A stretch of DNA of 64,000 nt from Halomontanus rarus (GTDB lineage Archaea > Halobacteriota > Halobacteria > Halobacteriales > Natrialbaceae): positions 310,001 through 374,000 of the forward strand of contig NZ_CP071597.1 in assembly GCF_017357405.1 (NCBI RefSeq). Direction: 5' to 3'. A program made the position numbers and the translations under genes. Shown here piece by piece: positions 52,951 to 62,210 of this stretch; within the stretch, counting starts at the first letter, position 1, and each line of letters starts with the position of its first letter. Under the pieces are notes generated by a model. It had not been told where the DNA came from, did not search any database, and saw only the letters and a program-made list of their open reading frames with translations.

Positions 52951-53910
52951 ATGGCAGCGGAACAGCCTTCAGAAGGGTACCTGTTCGACCTCTATCGCCA
53001 GTACATCGGTGAACCGGACGGTCGAACGGATGTATACCTCGGCTTCGGATTGTTTCTGGGTGGTATCGGCCTCGCAATCGCCGGTCTCGGACTGTTTCTC
53101 TACAGCAGCACGCTCGAGGCCCGATCGACGGAGTACTTCGCGTGGGTTCGGCCGGCGTACGCACTCGGGATGCTGTCGCTTCCGGCGACGATGCTCGGGA
53201 TCGTCACGCTCCTCCCGACGGAACGGCGGGTCGTCTACACGTCTCTCGCCGGTGCACTGATTACCGTCGCCGCCGTCGTCGGATTCGTCTCGATCTACCC
53301 CGACTGGAACTTCTACGAGAGCTCCGACGCGGCCTACGGGACGGTCCACGTCGTCGCCACGTACGCGGTCGGACTCGCGAGCATCACCGCGGCGACCGGC
53401 GCAGCACTCATCGCACACTACCTCGAGCTGGCACGGTCGGCCGAGGCCGTCGAGATTTCGTACGACGAAGAGGAGGAAGAACACTACTCCGACGAGGAGA
53501 TTCGAAGCGACATCGACGACGCGATGGAGGGGGTCGAACTCTCCTGGGGAGGCGTCGAGAAGTCCGAACACAAGCGACTGAGTTTCAGCGACCACGAGTT
53601 CGAGGGAGCGGAGATCAACTTCGAGGCGAAGACGACGCGCTCGTCCGGCGTCGACAATCAGGTCGCCGGCCTGAAAGGGTTGAAGGGCGGCGACACGAAG
53701 ACGACGACCTCGAGTTCGACCGTCGACGATCAGACGGCGAAACTGAAAGAACTCCGAGAGCAACAGCAACAGGAAGCGCAAGCGACCGGTCAGGAGGGGC
53801 GGCTGGCGACGGTCACTGGACCAGTTGCTCGGCTAAAAGCGCGCGTGTTCGGAAGCGGGGAGTCCGGCGGGATACTCCAGACCGTACGAAACCGAGTAAA
53901 GAGGAATTAA
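52951..53910 (+). CDS. DUF7139 membrane protein, neighbour of the actin homologue
   Basis: This encodes 319 residues. Four hydrophobic helices span ~25-155 (YLGFGLFLGGIGLAIAGLGL, YALGMLSLPATMLGIVTLLP, TSLAGALITVAAVVGFVSIY, HVVATYAVGLASITAATGAA). A long cytoplasmic tail (~160-319) follows, with an acidic DEEEEEHYSDEE run, two similar TTRSSGVDNQVAGLK / TTTSSSTVDDQTAKLKEL segments and a basic end. The family is conserved in haloarchaea and, as I recall, sits beside the actin homologue. A tail that is part helical and part disordered could bind a filament. The gap to the next gene is 97 bases with its own TATA box. Confidence 0.7.
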   Translation: MAAEQPSEGYLFDLYRQYIGEPDGRTDVYLGFGLFLGGIGLAIAGLGLFLYSSTLEARSTEYFAWVRPAYALGMLSLPATMLGIVTLLPTERRVVYTSLAGALITVAAVVGFVSIYPDWNFYESSDAAYGTVHVVATYAVGLASITAATGAALIAHYLELARSAEAVEISYDEEEEEHYSDEEIRSDIDDAMEGVELSWGGVEKSEHKRLSFSDHEFEGAEINFEAKTTRSSGVDNQVAGLKGLKGGDTKTTTSSSTVDDQTAKLKELREQQQQEAQATGQEGRLATVTGPVARLKARVFGSGESGGILQTVRNRVKRN

Positions 53911-53977
53911 TCCCGAACCGGCGCTATAAATACTTTCTTATTCCAGTAGTTTTGATAGTGCGGAGAATGCACATAGA

Positions 53978-53985
53978 TTTATAAT
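53978..53985 (+). promoter_or_regulatory. TATA box of the actin-homologue gene
   Basis: TTTATAAT lies ~26 bases before the ATG at 54008, so transcription should start at or a few bases before the start codon (leaderless mRNA). This gives the actin-like gene its own promoter independent of the upstream membrane-protein gene. Confidence 0.55.
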
Positions 53986-54007
53986 CCGTCAGACGCCTTG
54001 GACAAAC

Positions 54008-55036
54008 ATGGCCAAGGGCCTAGACGTTGGAACAATGAACATCCTGTCGGCACAACAGGATGGGAATGACACGGTTTTCGTGCAGCAACGCAACTCCTTC
54101 GTGGAGATCGAATACTCGGATATGGCCGAGCAGATGCTTTCGCGCAGTGAAGTCCTTCACATTCGTAAGGACGACAAAGTGTACGTCGTTGGTGACGACG
54201 CGCTGAACTTCGCGAACATCTTCAACAAAGAGACGCGTCGACCCATGAAACACGGGATCCTCTCCTCGGACGAGAAGAGCGCGATCCCGATGATGAAGCT
54301 CATCATCGAACAGGTCGTCGGCGAACCAGCGTACTCCGACGAGAAACTGTACTTTTCGTCCCCTGCGGACCCGATCGACTCGGATCTCTCGACGCTCTAT
54401 CACCAGAAGACTATCGAGTCGTTCCTCGACGATATGGGGTACGATTCCGAGCCCATCAACGAGGGGATGTCCGTCATCTACAGTGAACTCGCGGACAACA
54501 ACTTCACCGGCCTTGGCATCAGTTTCGGTGCAGGGATGACGAACGTCTGTCTCGCCTACTATGCGGTCCCCGTCATGAAGTTCTCCGTCGCCCGCGGTGG
54601 CGACTGGGTCGACGAACAGGCCGCTCGTGCGACCGGCACGCCCGTCGACAAGGTCACCTCGATCAAAGAGGACGACTTCGAACTCGACTTCACCACCGAC
54701 GTCGGTGGCGTCGAGGGTGCGCTCTCGATTTACTACGAGAACCTGCTCGATTACGTCATCGAGAACATCGTCACGGAAGTCGACGAGGAAGACGTCGAGG
54801 AAGGCCTCGACGTTCCCGTCGTCGTCACCGGCGGGACCTCGAGTCCCAGCGGCTTCGAGGCGCTGTTCCGCGACCATCTGGAAGACGCCAACATTCCGTT
54901 CTCGATCAGCGGTGTCAGCCACGCCGACGAGCCGCTGTACAGCGTTGCCCGTGGTGGCCTCGTCGCAGCTCGTTCGGACGAGGACGTCAGCTTCGAAGAC
55001 GAGGACGACGCCGAAGCGGCACCCGCAAACGAGTAG
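54008..55036 (+). CDS. Salactin-like actin homologue
   Basis: This encodes 342 residues of the actin/MreB/ParM ATPase fold. [19 protein letters not shown] is the phosphate-1 loop (D-x-G). [18 protein letters not shown] is the phosphate-2 loop, with the usual Gly-Gly-Gly-Thr altered to [24 protein letters not shown] is the adenosine motif. Between them, [13 protein letters not shown] and [10 protein letters not shown] fit the actin-like core. The C-terminal ~20 residues are an acidic tail. The salactin of Halobacterium is a dynamically unstable filament-former of this group; I infer orthology from sequence shape and size. No ParR-like DNA-binding partner is adjacent, favouring a chromosomal cytoskeletal role. 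Confidence 0.85.
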   Translation: MAKGLDVGTMNILSAQQDGNDTVFVQQRNSFVEIEYSDMAEQMLSRSEVLHIRKDDKVYVVGDDALNFANIFNKETRRPMKHGILSSDEKSAIPMMKLIIEQVVGEPAYSDEKLYFSSPADPIDSDLSTLYHQKTIESFLDDMGYDSEPINEGMSVIYSELADNNFTGLGISFGAGMTNVCLAYYAVPVMKFSVARGGDWVDEQAARATGTPVDKVTSIKEDDFELDFTTDVGGVEGALSIYYENLLDYVIENIVTEVDEEDVEEGLDVPVVVTGGTSSPSGFEALFRDHLEDANIPFSISGVSHADEPLYSVARGGLVAARSDEDVSFEDEDDAEAAPANE

Positions 55037-55224
55037 TCGGTCACACTCGACGAACTCGATATTTCTTCGACAGTCAGGACCTGAAGTGCGTTCTCCATAG
55101 CCGTTCGTGTCGCGTGGTTTGACCGAGAGACCGGCGCTCGGGACTCGCTCGCGTCCGGCAAATAAGAGACAAAACCCGAGACGAACGACGAGCGGCCGTC
55201 GAACGAGCGATCGTCCATAGGTGT

Positions 55225-55270
55225 GACGGCTGTGCGATCAATGTGTGTAAATAGTTTCAGTTGGCACTAT
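55225..55270 (-). repeat. Half copy of the inverted-repeat element
   Basis: On the minus strand, ATAGTGCCAACTGAAACTAT followed by TTACACACATTGATCGCACAG matches the left half of the copies at 41165 and 42377. The other half and terminal repeat are absent. It lies in the ~300-base gap downstream of the actin homologue gene. Confidence 0.6.
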
Positions 55271-55344
55271 AACTGTCGTACAATCGACGTGTGGGTCGAT
55301 TCGAGTGGTCCGATAGAGCCCCGTTCACCCCCGTGGTGCGTCGT

Positions 55345-55515
55345 TCACTCCTCGTAGAACCGATTGAACGCATCCCGCCAGGACTCGAACTCGGGTCGCT
55401 CACTCTCATGGTCGACCGGAACGTCGGCGAACCCACAGCGGCTACACGCGGTGGTCGTGACGTCGCCCAGCGAGAGTCGCTCGAGCGGTGACTGACACCG
55501 TGGGCATTCGTCCAT
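55345..55515 (-). CDS. Small zinc-ribbon protein
   Basis: This encodes 56 residues from the ATG at 55515. MDECPRCQSPLERLSLGDVT then TTACSRCGFADVPVDHE gives two CxxC knuckles separated by ~19 residues, a complete zinc ribbon. The tail ESWRDAFNRFYEE is a short amphipathic helix. Single zinc ribbons of this type occur widely in haloarchaea without a known role. It is divergent from the next gene. Confidence 0.8.
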   Translation of the reverse strand: MDECPRCQSPLERLSLGDVTTTACSRCGFADVPVDHESERPEFESWRDAFNRFYEE

Positions 55516-55678
55516 GCGTTCTTCTCTCACGGAACGTTCTTAACTGTATGCCATTTTGGATGTCTCACCGGACAGTACACGGACCGAATCCCGGTGGTGG
55601 TTACGCCAATCACCGGCCTCAAAATTACTACTGAGCATTTACGAAGGTTTTTGTATGCGACTAATGTATGTTCTCGCA

Positions 55679-56086
55679 ATGAGCACGACTGCAGCCGAAG
55701 ACGTAGACGTCGATCGCGCGATCGAACGGTGTCGGCCCGCGGACATCACGCCCGTCCGACTCGAGGCGGCCGCGCTCGAATCGACCGCACCGAACTACCT
55801 CCGCGATCTCAAACGCGAACTGAACCGCGAAGGGCTGGCTCCCGCCGAGCTCACCGTCAGTGCGTGTTTCGACGAGGACTGCTCGCTGACCACGCAGACG
55901 GAAGTCGACCGTATTCGTGGCCTCGTCCGTGCCGGGTCGTTCCTCGGCGTCAGTACCGTCACCGTCTCCTGCGAGGAGGTCGCGAACCCGGCGAAAGTCC
56001 GGCCGGCGCTCGCAGCGTGTGCCGAACGCGCAGACCGCGAGGGGCTGGGACTGGAACTCGACGCACCCATTACGCTCGAGAACTGA
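55679..56086 (+). CDS. Unknown protein upstream of the METTL5-like gene
   Basis: This encodes 135 residues from the ATG at 55679; the longer frame to 55556 adds doubtful residues. VRLEAAALESTAPNYLRDLK, AELTVSACFDEDCSLTTQTE and VSTVTVSCEEVANPAKVRPA alternate strands and helices like a fragment of a TIM-barrel or a small alpha/beta domain. No catalytic motif is obvious. It lies 9 bases upstream of the METTL5-like methyltransferase, so the two genes are surely co-transcribed; it may be an activating or substrate-binding partner, as METTL5 has in eukaryotes, but this is inference. Confidence 0.7.
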   Translation: MSTTAAEDVDVDRAIERCRPADITPVRLEAAALESTAPNYLRDLKRELNREGLAPAELTVSACFDEDCSLTTQTEVDRIRGLVRAGSFLGVSTVTVSCEEVANPAKVRPALAACAERADREGLGLELDAPITLEN

Positions 56087-56095
56087 GCGTTCCCG

Positions 56096-56731
56096 ATGGG
56101 CTCTCGGGGAACGATCGCTCGCCGACTCGAGGCGGTCACCGATTTCGACGATCCGTCGCCGGACCTCGAACAGTATCTTACACCGCCGGAGATCGCAGCT
56201 CACATCGTTCATCTCGCCGGCCTTCAGAACGACTTGACCGGCAGGACCGTCGTCGATCTGGGGACCGGAACCGGAATGCTCGCGATCGGCGCTGCGATGT
56301 CAGGGGCCGGTCTCGTGGCCGGTATCGACCTCGATCGGTCCGCGCTCGAGGTGGCTCGTGAAAACGAGTCGCACGTCCTCGACGTCGAGGGATCGACGGT
56401 CGACTGGCTCCACGCCGACGTCCGCCGCCATCCGCTCGCGTGTACCGACGCCACGGTCTTCTCGAACCCACCGTTTGGCGCCCAGCGCGGAAATCGACAC
56501 GCCGATCGAGCCTTTCTCGAGACGGCGAGCGAGATCGGACGCGTCTCGTATACGATCCACAACGAGGGGAGTCAGGAGTTCGTCGAGTCGTTCGCGACCG
56601 ACAACGGTGGAACGGTCACACACGCGTTTCGAGCGAGTTTTAGCCTCGAGAATCGGTTCGGGTTCCACGCCGAGGAGGCGCGCGAACTCGACGCGGAGGT
56701 GTTCCGGATCGAGTGGTGCGGGTCCGGGTAG
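56096..56731 (+). CDS. METTL5-like RNA N6-adenine methyltransferase
   Basis: This encodes 211 residues. LEQYLTPPEIAAHIVHLAGL precedes the SAM site VVDLGTGTGMLAIGAAMSGA and the catalytic NPPFGAQRGNRHADRAFL, the NPPF motif of N6-adenine methyltransferases. YTIHNEGSQEFVESFATDN follows as in METTL5/COG2263 proteins. Eukaryotic METTL5 methylates 18S rRNA; the archaeal enzyme probably modifies rRNA or tRNA. The length fits. It is the second gene of a two-gene operon with a 9-base spacer. Confidence 0.88.
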   Translation: MGSRGTIARRLEAVTDFDDPSPDLEQYLTPPEIAAHIVHLAGLQNDLTGRTVVDLGTGTGMLAIGAAMSGAGLVAGIDLDRSALEVARENESHVLDVEGSTVDWLHADVRRHPLACTDATVFSNPPFGAQRGNRHADRAFLETASEIGRVSYTIHNEGSQEFVESFATDNGGTVTHAFRASFSLENRFGFHAEEARELDAEVFRIEWCGSG

Positions 56732-56756
56732 CGCCCGCGTCTACGATTGCGGGCGA

Positions 56757-58688
56757 CTACCGGTTGTACCGCTCCCGGCTCGCAACCTGAACGCGCGTCT
56801 CGTCGACCTCGCCGTAGATTCGGCCGCCGTCTCGTTCGAAGGTGACGCCACCAGCCTCGAACGTCCCGTCCTCGCCCGGGATTCGGACGGACTCCGTCGA
56901 TCCGTCGTCGATATCCTCGACGACCAGATAGAACGCCCCGTCCTCGGGGAGGACCGTCACGTTGTTCCCCGCCAGCTGTACGTTCGTCTGCTTCGGCTCG
57001 GACGTGAATACGTGCCTGGCCGCCTCTCCCGACCGCTGAAGCCAGATCTGGTAGGCCGTCTCACCGCCGGTTGCGGACCATCCCCGGCGAAACGCCGTCA
57101 CCGACTCCCGCCAGCCGGGGCCACCGACGTGGATCGTCGATTGCCCGGAGAACGCCAATCGATCGGCCGAGACGGGATCGTCCCAGATGTTCCGATCCGA
57201 ATTCGAGACGATAACCCCGCTGGTCTCGACGGCGGTGTCCTCACCGAACATCGAGATGTCGACGAACGAGATGAGTTCGTTCTCGACGTCCTCCGCGTAG
57301 GTGATCGAGTACCCCTCGACGGTGATCGACTCCTCGCCCGGACTCGAGTCGTCCTCGAGGACGAAGATGTTGAACGGTACTGCGGGACCCGAGATGAGCG
57401 CGAGGACGACGACGATGGCCAGAAACGCGGTTTCCCGTCTGGTCATCGATGCGAGCGCCGACCGGGTCGTCGACTCCCCGGACGCGCGCTCGGGCGTTCG
57501 TATCGCTTCGTGTCGGTCGCGGGTTCCGAGGACGAGTTCGCGGACTCGAGTGCCGGGTGCGGTGTCGCCGGGAGCGACGGCGCTCGAGTCGCCTCCGGAG
57601 TTAGAGCGGGAGTCGACCGGGGAATCGGATGCTGAACCACCCGACTGAACCGACGCCGACGGCACTCCGAGATCGACGATCCGCCGAATCGATCCCGACG
57701 GCGACCGGGTCTCGAGTCGCCGTCTGACCGACTGTGGGAGGAGCGGTCGGTCCGAACTGACGACGGCGAGGGTCGCGACGACGGCGAGCGTGGTCACGAC
57801 GACGACGCCGAGGCCTCGATAGAGGACGTACGTGTCGCTCCCTCGAAACCAGTAGATCTGCCAGAGGGATTTCGCGAACGCGAACAGGATCAGTGCGATC
57901 CAGAGTCGAACCGGGTTCGACCGCTCGCCTCGGCGCCGGAAGAGAACGGCGGCACAACAGAACCCGATCAGGAAACCGAGTGCGTGGCCCTGAATGGCGA
58001 TCGTCGCCCACGACGGTGGCGAGGGTGGACTCGCTCGAGCGGTCGCCACGAAGATCGGCTGGTTGATCGCCCGGTAGACTGTCAACAGCGCCCCCTGCGT
58101 GCTGGTGAGTGCGAGCAGCGTCGTGATGGGGTAGCGGACGATCGCGAAGCCGGCGAAGGCGTAGACGACGCCGGAGAAACCGATCACCGCCCCGAGTGCG
58201 AAGTAACTCGTCGCGATCCCGACGGCGATTACGGCGAGCGGAAAGATCACCAGCGCCCTGATCCAGGGGTTCCGTCGCCACGACGAGAACGACTCCGTCC
58301 CTCGGTCGCTGGGATAGTGTCCCCACGCGTACTCGGCGATCGGGGCGGCGACCAGCGCACCCGCGAGGTTTCCGACGAGGTGTCCTTCGTTGGCGTGCGA
58401 AAACGGTGCCGTGAGCATTCCGAGCGGATAGAAATACGACCACGCACGATAGGGGATGACGACCGGTCGATGCCAGTCGGAGACGCCGTCCTGGACGAAC
58501 AGATAGATCGACAGGACGAAACAGATCACCACGAGCGTCCCCCACGGAACCCCCATCACCAGTCGAGCCCGGAGAACGTCACCCCATCGCCGGCCCGAGC
58601 GATCGAGGAGTCGAACGGCCCCGACCGACGTGACGACCGTCACCGCGACGAGACCGACGAGAACCGCAGCGAGTAGGCGCATCTGCAT
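56757..58688 (-). CDS. Rhomboid intramembrane serine protease with large C-terminal extension
   Basis: This encodes 643 residues. The rhomboid core is at ~30-260. It includes [20 protein letters not shown] (conserved His/Asn region), [20 protein letters not shown] with the GFSG catalytic Ser, and [14 protein letters not shown] with the catalytic His. Further transmembrane segments lie at ~275-330. A low-complexity region follows at ~340-410, then another transmembrane helix (~415-435) and a ~200-residue outside domain ([40 protein letters not shown]). The soluble end is unusual for rhomboids and may bind substrates. It converges with the METTL5 operon. Confidence 0.85.
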   Translation of the reverse strand: MQMRLLAAVLVGLVAVTVVTSVGAVRLLDRSGRRWGDVLRARLVMGVPWGTLVVICFVLSIYLFVQDGVSDWHRPVVIPYRAWSYFYPLGMLTAPFSHANEGHLVGNLAGALVAAPIAEYAWGHYPSDRGTESFSSWRRNPWIRALVIFPLAVIAVGIATSYFALGAVIGFSGVVYAFAGFAIVRYPITTLLALTSTQGALLTVYRAINQPIFVATARASPPSPPSWATIAIQGHALGFLIGFCCAAVLFRRRGERSNPVRLWIALILFAFAKSLWQIYWFRGSDTYVLYRGLGVVVVTTLAVVATLAVVSSDRPLLPQSVRRRLETRSPSGSIRRIVDLGVPSASVQSGGSASDSPVDSRSNSGGDSSAVAPGDTAPGTRVRELVLGTRDRHEAIRTPERASGESTTRSALASMTRRETAFLAIVVVLALISGPAVPFNIFVLEDDSSPGEESITVEGYSITYAEDVENELISFVDISMFGEDTAVETSGVIVSNSDRNIWDDPVSADRLAFSGQSTIHVGGPGWRESVTAFRRGWSATGGETAYQIWLQRSGEAARHVFTSEPKQTNVQLAGNNVTVLPEDGAFYLVVEDIDDGSTESVRIPGEDGTFEAGGVTFERDGGRIYGEVDETRVQVASRERYNR

Positions 58689-58807
58689 CTATTGTGACAC
58701 CGGTTCGTCCCAGCGGGTATAGTGATTGTGCCTCTGTGTCGGAGGTCACGGGTACCCAGCCCGGCGTCGCTGACTTCGAAAGGTACAAGCGACCGACGAA
58801 CGCAGGG

Positions 58808-59098
58808 ATGGATATGGAGCTGCGGGTCACCGAGAGTAGCGAGACCGAACTATCGATCGAGATCGCCGGCGAAGATCACACGTTCATGAACGTGCTCAAG
58901 GGAGCACTGCTCGAGAGCGACGACGTCACCGCCGCGACCTACGATATGAATCCGGAACAGTCCGGTGGCCAGACCGATCCGATCCTGACCATCAAGACCG
59001 AACCGGGCGTCGATCCGCTCGACGCCCTCGAAGAAGGAGCGATCACCGTCCGCGAGAAGACGACCGCGTTCCGCGACGCGTTCGAGGCGGCGGCCTGA
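58808..59098 (+). CDS. rpoL: DNA-directed RNA polymerase subunit L
   Basis: This encodes 96 residues from the ATG at 58808 (or 94 from 58814). [40 protein letters not shown] and [20 protein letters not shown] match the archaeal Rpo11/RpoL subunit, the partner of Rpo3 in the assembly platform. Typical subunits are ~90-95 residues. It is a core gene with its own promoter; a long in-frame upstream extension to 58694 is rejected because the subunit begins at MELRV. Confidence 0.94.
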   Translation: MDMELRVTESSETELSIEIAGEDHTFMNVLKGALLESDDVTAATYDMNPEQSGGQTDPILTIKTEPGVDPLDALEEGAITVREKTTAFRDAFEAAA

Positions 59099-59120
59099 CG
59101 CGTTCGACTGTTCTCTACCA

Positions 59121-59957
59121 CTAACAGGCTGCGTAGTAGACGAAGACCGATCCGTCAGCGACGTGCACGTCGAGCGCTTCGGAAGGATACGACGACTCGA
59201 AGACGAGCGTCTCGAACTCGCCGTCGAGGAGGCCGTTGGCGATGTCGGCCGCGAGCGTCGACTCGTCGTCGTAGTCGTCGATCGACAGTGCGGGGAACGA
59301 GGTCGGGTCGACCGGCTTGATCTCCGAACCGCCACAGGAGGGGTCGAACTCTCGAGCTTCCGGCGGGTTCTCGAGGTCGGACCCCTCGACGATGGCGTTC
59401 ACCCACTGCCGGTTTTGATACTCGACGAACGCGGCGAGTCCGTCGTCGAACTGACGCTCCGTCACGCCCCGATCGGCTCGCTCGCCCTCGAGTCGGTCGT
59501 GAATCTCCTGCTCGACGACCGCGAGGTCGAGCCCAGCCGCCTGCTCGGAATCGCCGGGAGCGTCGGGTGGCGAAGGGGTTCCGATGCCGGGAATCGCGGA
59601 GAGCGGAACGATTCCCGTCGCGAAAAGCGCGGCGACGAGAACGAGGACGACGATGATCGGCGCGTACGGCCTGGCGACCTCGAGCCAGCTCGGGACGTCG
59701 AGTTCCCCTTCGACGTCGTCGAAGGACTGTTCGGTTTTCTCGAGGTCGTGGCCACCACAACGGGAGCACGGCGGGTTGTTTCGCATGTGCTGGCGGCCAC
59801 AGTTCGCACAGACCCACGTGTACTGCGTTCCGGTGTCGACGGTTTCGAACTCTTTCTGGCGGACGACCGCCTCTTCGAACTCGCCGTGGCCACAGGAGTC
59901 ACAGGGAGGGTCGTTCTCTTCGTGTGGTTTGCCACACCACGCACACCGCCACTTCAC
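59121..59957 (-). CDS. Double zinc-ribbon membrane protein with outside CAP/SCP-like shape (copy 1)
   Basis: A GTG at 59957 (VKWRCAWC) gives 278 residues and aligns with the start of copy 2. Two zinc ribbons lie at ~3-30 (CAWCGKPH, CDSCGHG) and ~50-75 (CANCGRQH, CSRCGGH). One transmembrane helix at ~105-125 (APIIVVLVLVAALFATGI) leads to an outside domain. That domain has LAVVEQEIHDRLEGERADRG and FVEYQNRQWVNAIVEG, reminiscent of the helix opening of CAP/SCP secreted domains, and ends in VFVYYAAC with a lone terminal Cys. It lies 130 bases after the paralogue at 60088 on the same strand, an evident tandem duplication. The function is unknown. Confidence 0.75.
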   Translation of the reverse strand: MKWRCAWCGKPHEENDPPCDSCGHGEFEEAVVRQKEFETVDTGTQYTWVCANCGRQHMRNNPPCSRCGGHDLEKTEQSFDDVEGELDVPSWLEVARPYAPIIVVLVLVAALFATGIVPLSAIPGIGTPSPPDAPGDSEQAAGLDLAVVEQEIHDRLEGERADRGVTERQFDDGLAAFVEYQNRQWVNAIVEGSDLENPPEAREFDPSCGGSEIKPVDPTSFPALSIDDYDDESTLAADIANGLLDGEFETLVFESSYPSEALDVHVADGSVFVYYAAC

Positions 59958-60087
59958 TAGTCGGTCAATCGAGCGACGCGACAAAAGGTCTGCGGTAGCG
60001 AGAGCAGGACCGAGAGCGAACGGACGAGAACCGAGCTCCTCAAGGTACCCGATCTCGAGGCGACGAGAGTGCCCTCGAGGCAGTCAG

Positions 60088-60957
60088 TCAGCACACGGCA
60101 TAATACACGTAGACGGAATCGTCCTCGCCGACGTGAACGTCGATCCCTTCGGCCGAGTGCGACGAGAAGACGATGCCTTCCACTCGGGACTGGGTTCGCA
60201 GGTGTTCCACGACGGTCTCCGCCGCTTCCGTCTCGTCGGCGTACACGTCGATCGTGGCCCCGTCCCGCAACGTGATCGGATAGACGACCGGTGTTCGGGA
60301 ACAGGAGAGCTCCCAGTCGATCGTCTCGGAATCGTCGTCCGACTCGAGTCCGTGCGCGGTCCGCACCCGATCCCGGTTGAAGTAGGTCGCGAGGTGATCC
60401 AGTTCCGACGATCGCGTCCGGCCGGCGACGTCTCGACGCTCGCGTTCGTCCTCGAGTCGCTCGTAGATCTCGCGTTCGACCGTCTCGAGATTGATTCCGC
60501 TCGAGACGTCGCTATCGCCGGGTGCATCCGGGAGGTGTGGTGGCCCGTGTCCCGGCAACATCCCGACCGATATCGTCCCGGACGCGGTGAGACCGATTAC
60601 GAGGGCGAACAGGACGATCAACGGCGTGTACGGTTTGATCGCGGAGAGGTAACTCCCGGCGGGGAGGTCGTCGTCGACGTCGTCGAACGTCTGCTCGCGC
60701 CGCTCGAGGAGTGGGTTGCCACAGCGTGAACACGGCGGTGAATTCTTGACGTGTTCGCGGTCGCACTCGGGACACGCCCAGACGAGCGTGGCGGTGTCGT
60801 CAGTGTTCGGTTTCGGTTCAGTTTCGGTCTCGAGCTCGGTATCGTCGCCGACAACACTCGACGTTCCGGCCGGGACCAGCGACTCGTGGCCACAGGACGA
60901 ACACGGTGGATCGTTCGTCTCCCAAACCGATTCACAGTGTGGACATCGCCACGTCAC
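60088..60957 (-). CDS. Double zinc-ribbon membrane protein (copy 2)
   Basis: This encodes 289 residues. The architecture is the same as its downstream neighbour: zinc ribbons at ~4-30 (CPHCESVW, CSSCGHES) and ~60-85 (CPECDREH, CSRCGNPL), one helix at ~115-135 (PLIVLFALVIGLTASGTI), and an outside domain with LETVEREIYERLEDERERRD ending VYVYYAVC. Between the ribbons is an acidic Glu/Thr linker longer than in copy 1. The two proteins share their design but have diverged in sequence, so duplication is old. The upstream TATA box GTTTATATCA (60987-60996) implies a ~9-base leader. Confidence 0.75.
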   Translation of the reverse strand: MTWRCPHCESVWETNDPPCSSCGHESLVPAGTSSVVGDDTELETETEPKPNTDDTATLVWACPECDREHVKNSPPCSRCGNPLLERREQTFDDVDDDLPAGSYLSAIKPYTPLIVLFALVIGLTASGTISVGMLPGHGPPHLPDAPGDSDVSSGINLETVEREIYERLEDERERRDVAGRTRSSELDHLATYFNRDRVRTAHGLESDDDSETIDWELSCSRTPVVYPITLRDGATIDVYADETEAAETVVEHLRTQSRVEGIVFSSHSAEGIDVHVGEDDSVYVYYAVC

Positions 60958-60986
60958 AGGTTACTCACGTAGAAAGTCGCAGGGGG

Positions 60987-60996
60987 TGATATAAAC
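60987..60996 (-). promoter_or_regulatory. TATA box of zinc-ribbon gene copy 2
   Basis: GTTTATATCA on the minus strand is centred ~35 bases before the ATG at 60957, so transcription should start about nine bases before translation. Confidence 0.55.
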
Positions 60997-61194
60997 GTTC
61001 CGATGGGTTATGCTCCGATCGAAACGTCGTGATCGTCGAGGTATTTCGTTCGGGGTGAGAGACGACCCGCTCACAAAAAATCTGGACCGAAAGCTGTTCA
61101 CGAGCCAATCTGGAGAAAAAGCGGCTCACACCCGCCGATCGCTCGCGGTTACGGAAAGTCGAGGAGAAAGCTGCCCGTCAGGGAGGGGAAGACG

Positions 61195-62010
61195 TCAAAG
61201 CCGAACCGGAATTCCACGCTCCTCGAGGTACTCCTTCACGTCGCCGATCGAGTACTCGTCGAAGTGGAAGATCGACGCGGCGAGGCCGGCGTCGGCGTTC
61301 GCCTCCGTGAAGACCTCGTGCATGTCTTCGGGACCGCCACAGCCCGAGGAGGCGATGACCGGCGTGTCGACGGCGTCACAGACGGCCGTCGTTAGCGGCA
61401 CGTCGTAGCCGTCTTTGGTCCCGTCCTTGTCGATCGAGTTGACGAACAACTCGCCCGCACCGCGGGACTCGGCTTCCTTCACCCACTCGACGACGTCGAT
61501 TCCCGTCCCCTCGCGGCCGCCTTTCTTCGTACACTCGAACCAGCAGGACTCGCCGTCGATTTCGGTGTAGTGTTCGCCCTCCTCGTCGAACCGACGACGG
61601 GCGTCGACGCTGATGACGATACACTGGCTACCGAACGCTCGAGCGCCTTCGTTGATCAGTTCTGGTCGCTCTAAGGCGCCGGTGGTGATCGAGACCTTGT
61701 CGGCGCCGGCCCGAAGCGTCTCCTTGATGTCCTCGGTCGTGCGGATACCGCCGCCGACGGTCAGCGGGATGAACACTTCGTCGGCGACGCGTTCGACGAC
61801 GTCGAGCATCGTCTCTCGACCATCGGCGGAAGCGGTGATGTCGAGAAAGACGAATTCGTCGGCGCCGGCGCGGTTGTACGCCTTGGCCATCTCGACTGGA
61901 TCGCCGGTGTACTTCAGATCCTCGAAGTGGACGCCCGTGTAGACGGCAGGGTTCCCGTCGTCGTCGAGGTCGACGTCGATACACGGGATGATTCGCTTGG
62001 TTAAGACCAT
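61195..62010 (-). CDS. hisF: Imidazole glycerol phosphate synthase, cyclase subunit HisF
   Basis: This encodes 271 residues. The TIM barrel shows [20 protein letters not shown] with the first catalytic Asp, [68 protein letters not shown] [19 protein letters not shown] with the second catalytic Asp, and [20 protein letters not shown]. The subunit cyclises PRFAR to IGP and AICAR using ammonia from HisH. hisH and the rest of the pathway are not adjacent, as is common in haloarchaea. A hairpin (GGTGCG/CGCACC, 62021-62036) sits between TATA-like TTTACTAT and the ATG. Confidence 0.95.
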   Translation of the reverse strand: MVLTKRIIPCIDVDLDDDGNPAVYTGVHFEDLKYTGDPVEMAKAYNRAGADEFVFLDITASADGRETMLDVVERVADEVFIPLTVGGGIRTTEDIKETLRAGADKVSITTGALERPELINEGARAFGSQCIVISVDARRRFDEEGEHYTEIDGESCWFECTKKGGREGTGIDVVEWVKEAESRGAGELFVNSIDKDGTKDGYDVPLTTAVCDAVDTPVIASSGCGGPEDMHEVFTEANADAGLAASIFHFDEYSIGDVKEYLEERGIPVRL

Positions 62011-62020
62011 GTCTTCAGTA

Positions 62021-62036
62021 GGTGCGCCTTCGCACC
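62021..62036 (-). promoter_or_regulatory. Perfect 6-bp hairpin/palindrome upstream of hisF
   Basis: GGTGCG-AAGG-CGCACC, on the coding strand of hisF, begins 10 bases before the start codon and follows the TATA-like box (~62043-62050) at the expected transcription start. It could be a protein-binding site or a short leader hairpin; this is inferred from position only. Confidence 0.35.
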
Positions 62037-62210
62037 GGGGATAGTAAAGGGGTCTGCATCGAAGCGGGATCAGTTATCGTCTCGCCGGCGCACTGGTGAT
62101 TTCGTCTTCCGTTATCTCGTGTTCTCGACCGGCGACTAGCTGTCAGCAGACGGTGTCCGAACTGAAACGAGAGAGGAGCGCTTAAGTGAGTTACTCGGCA
62201 ACAGTCGCGT

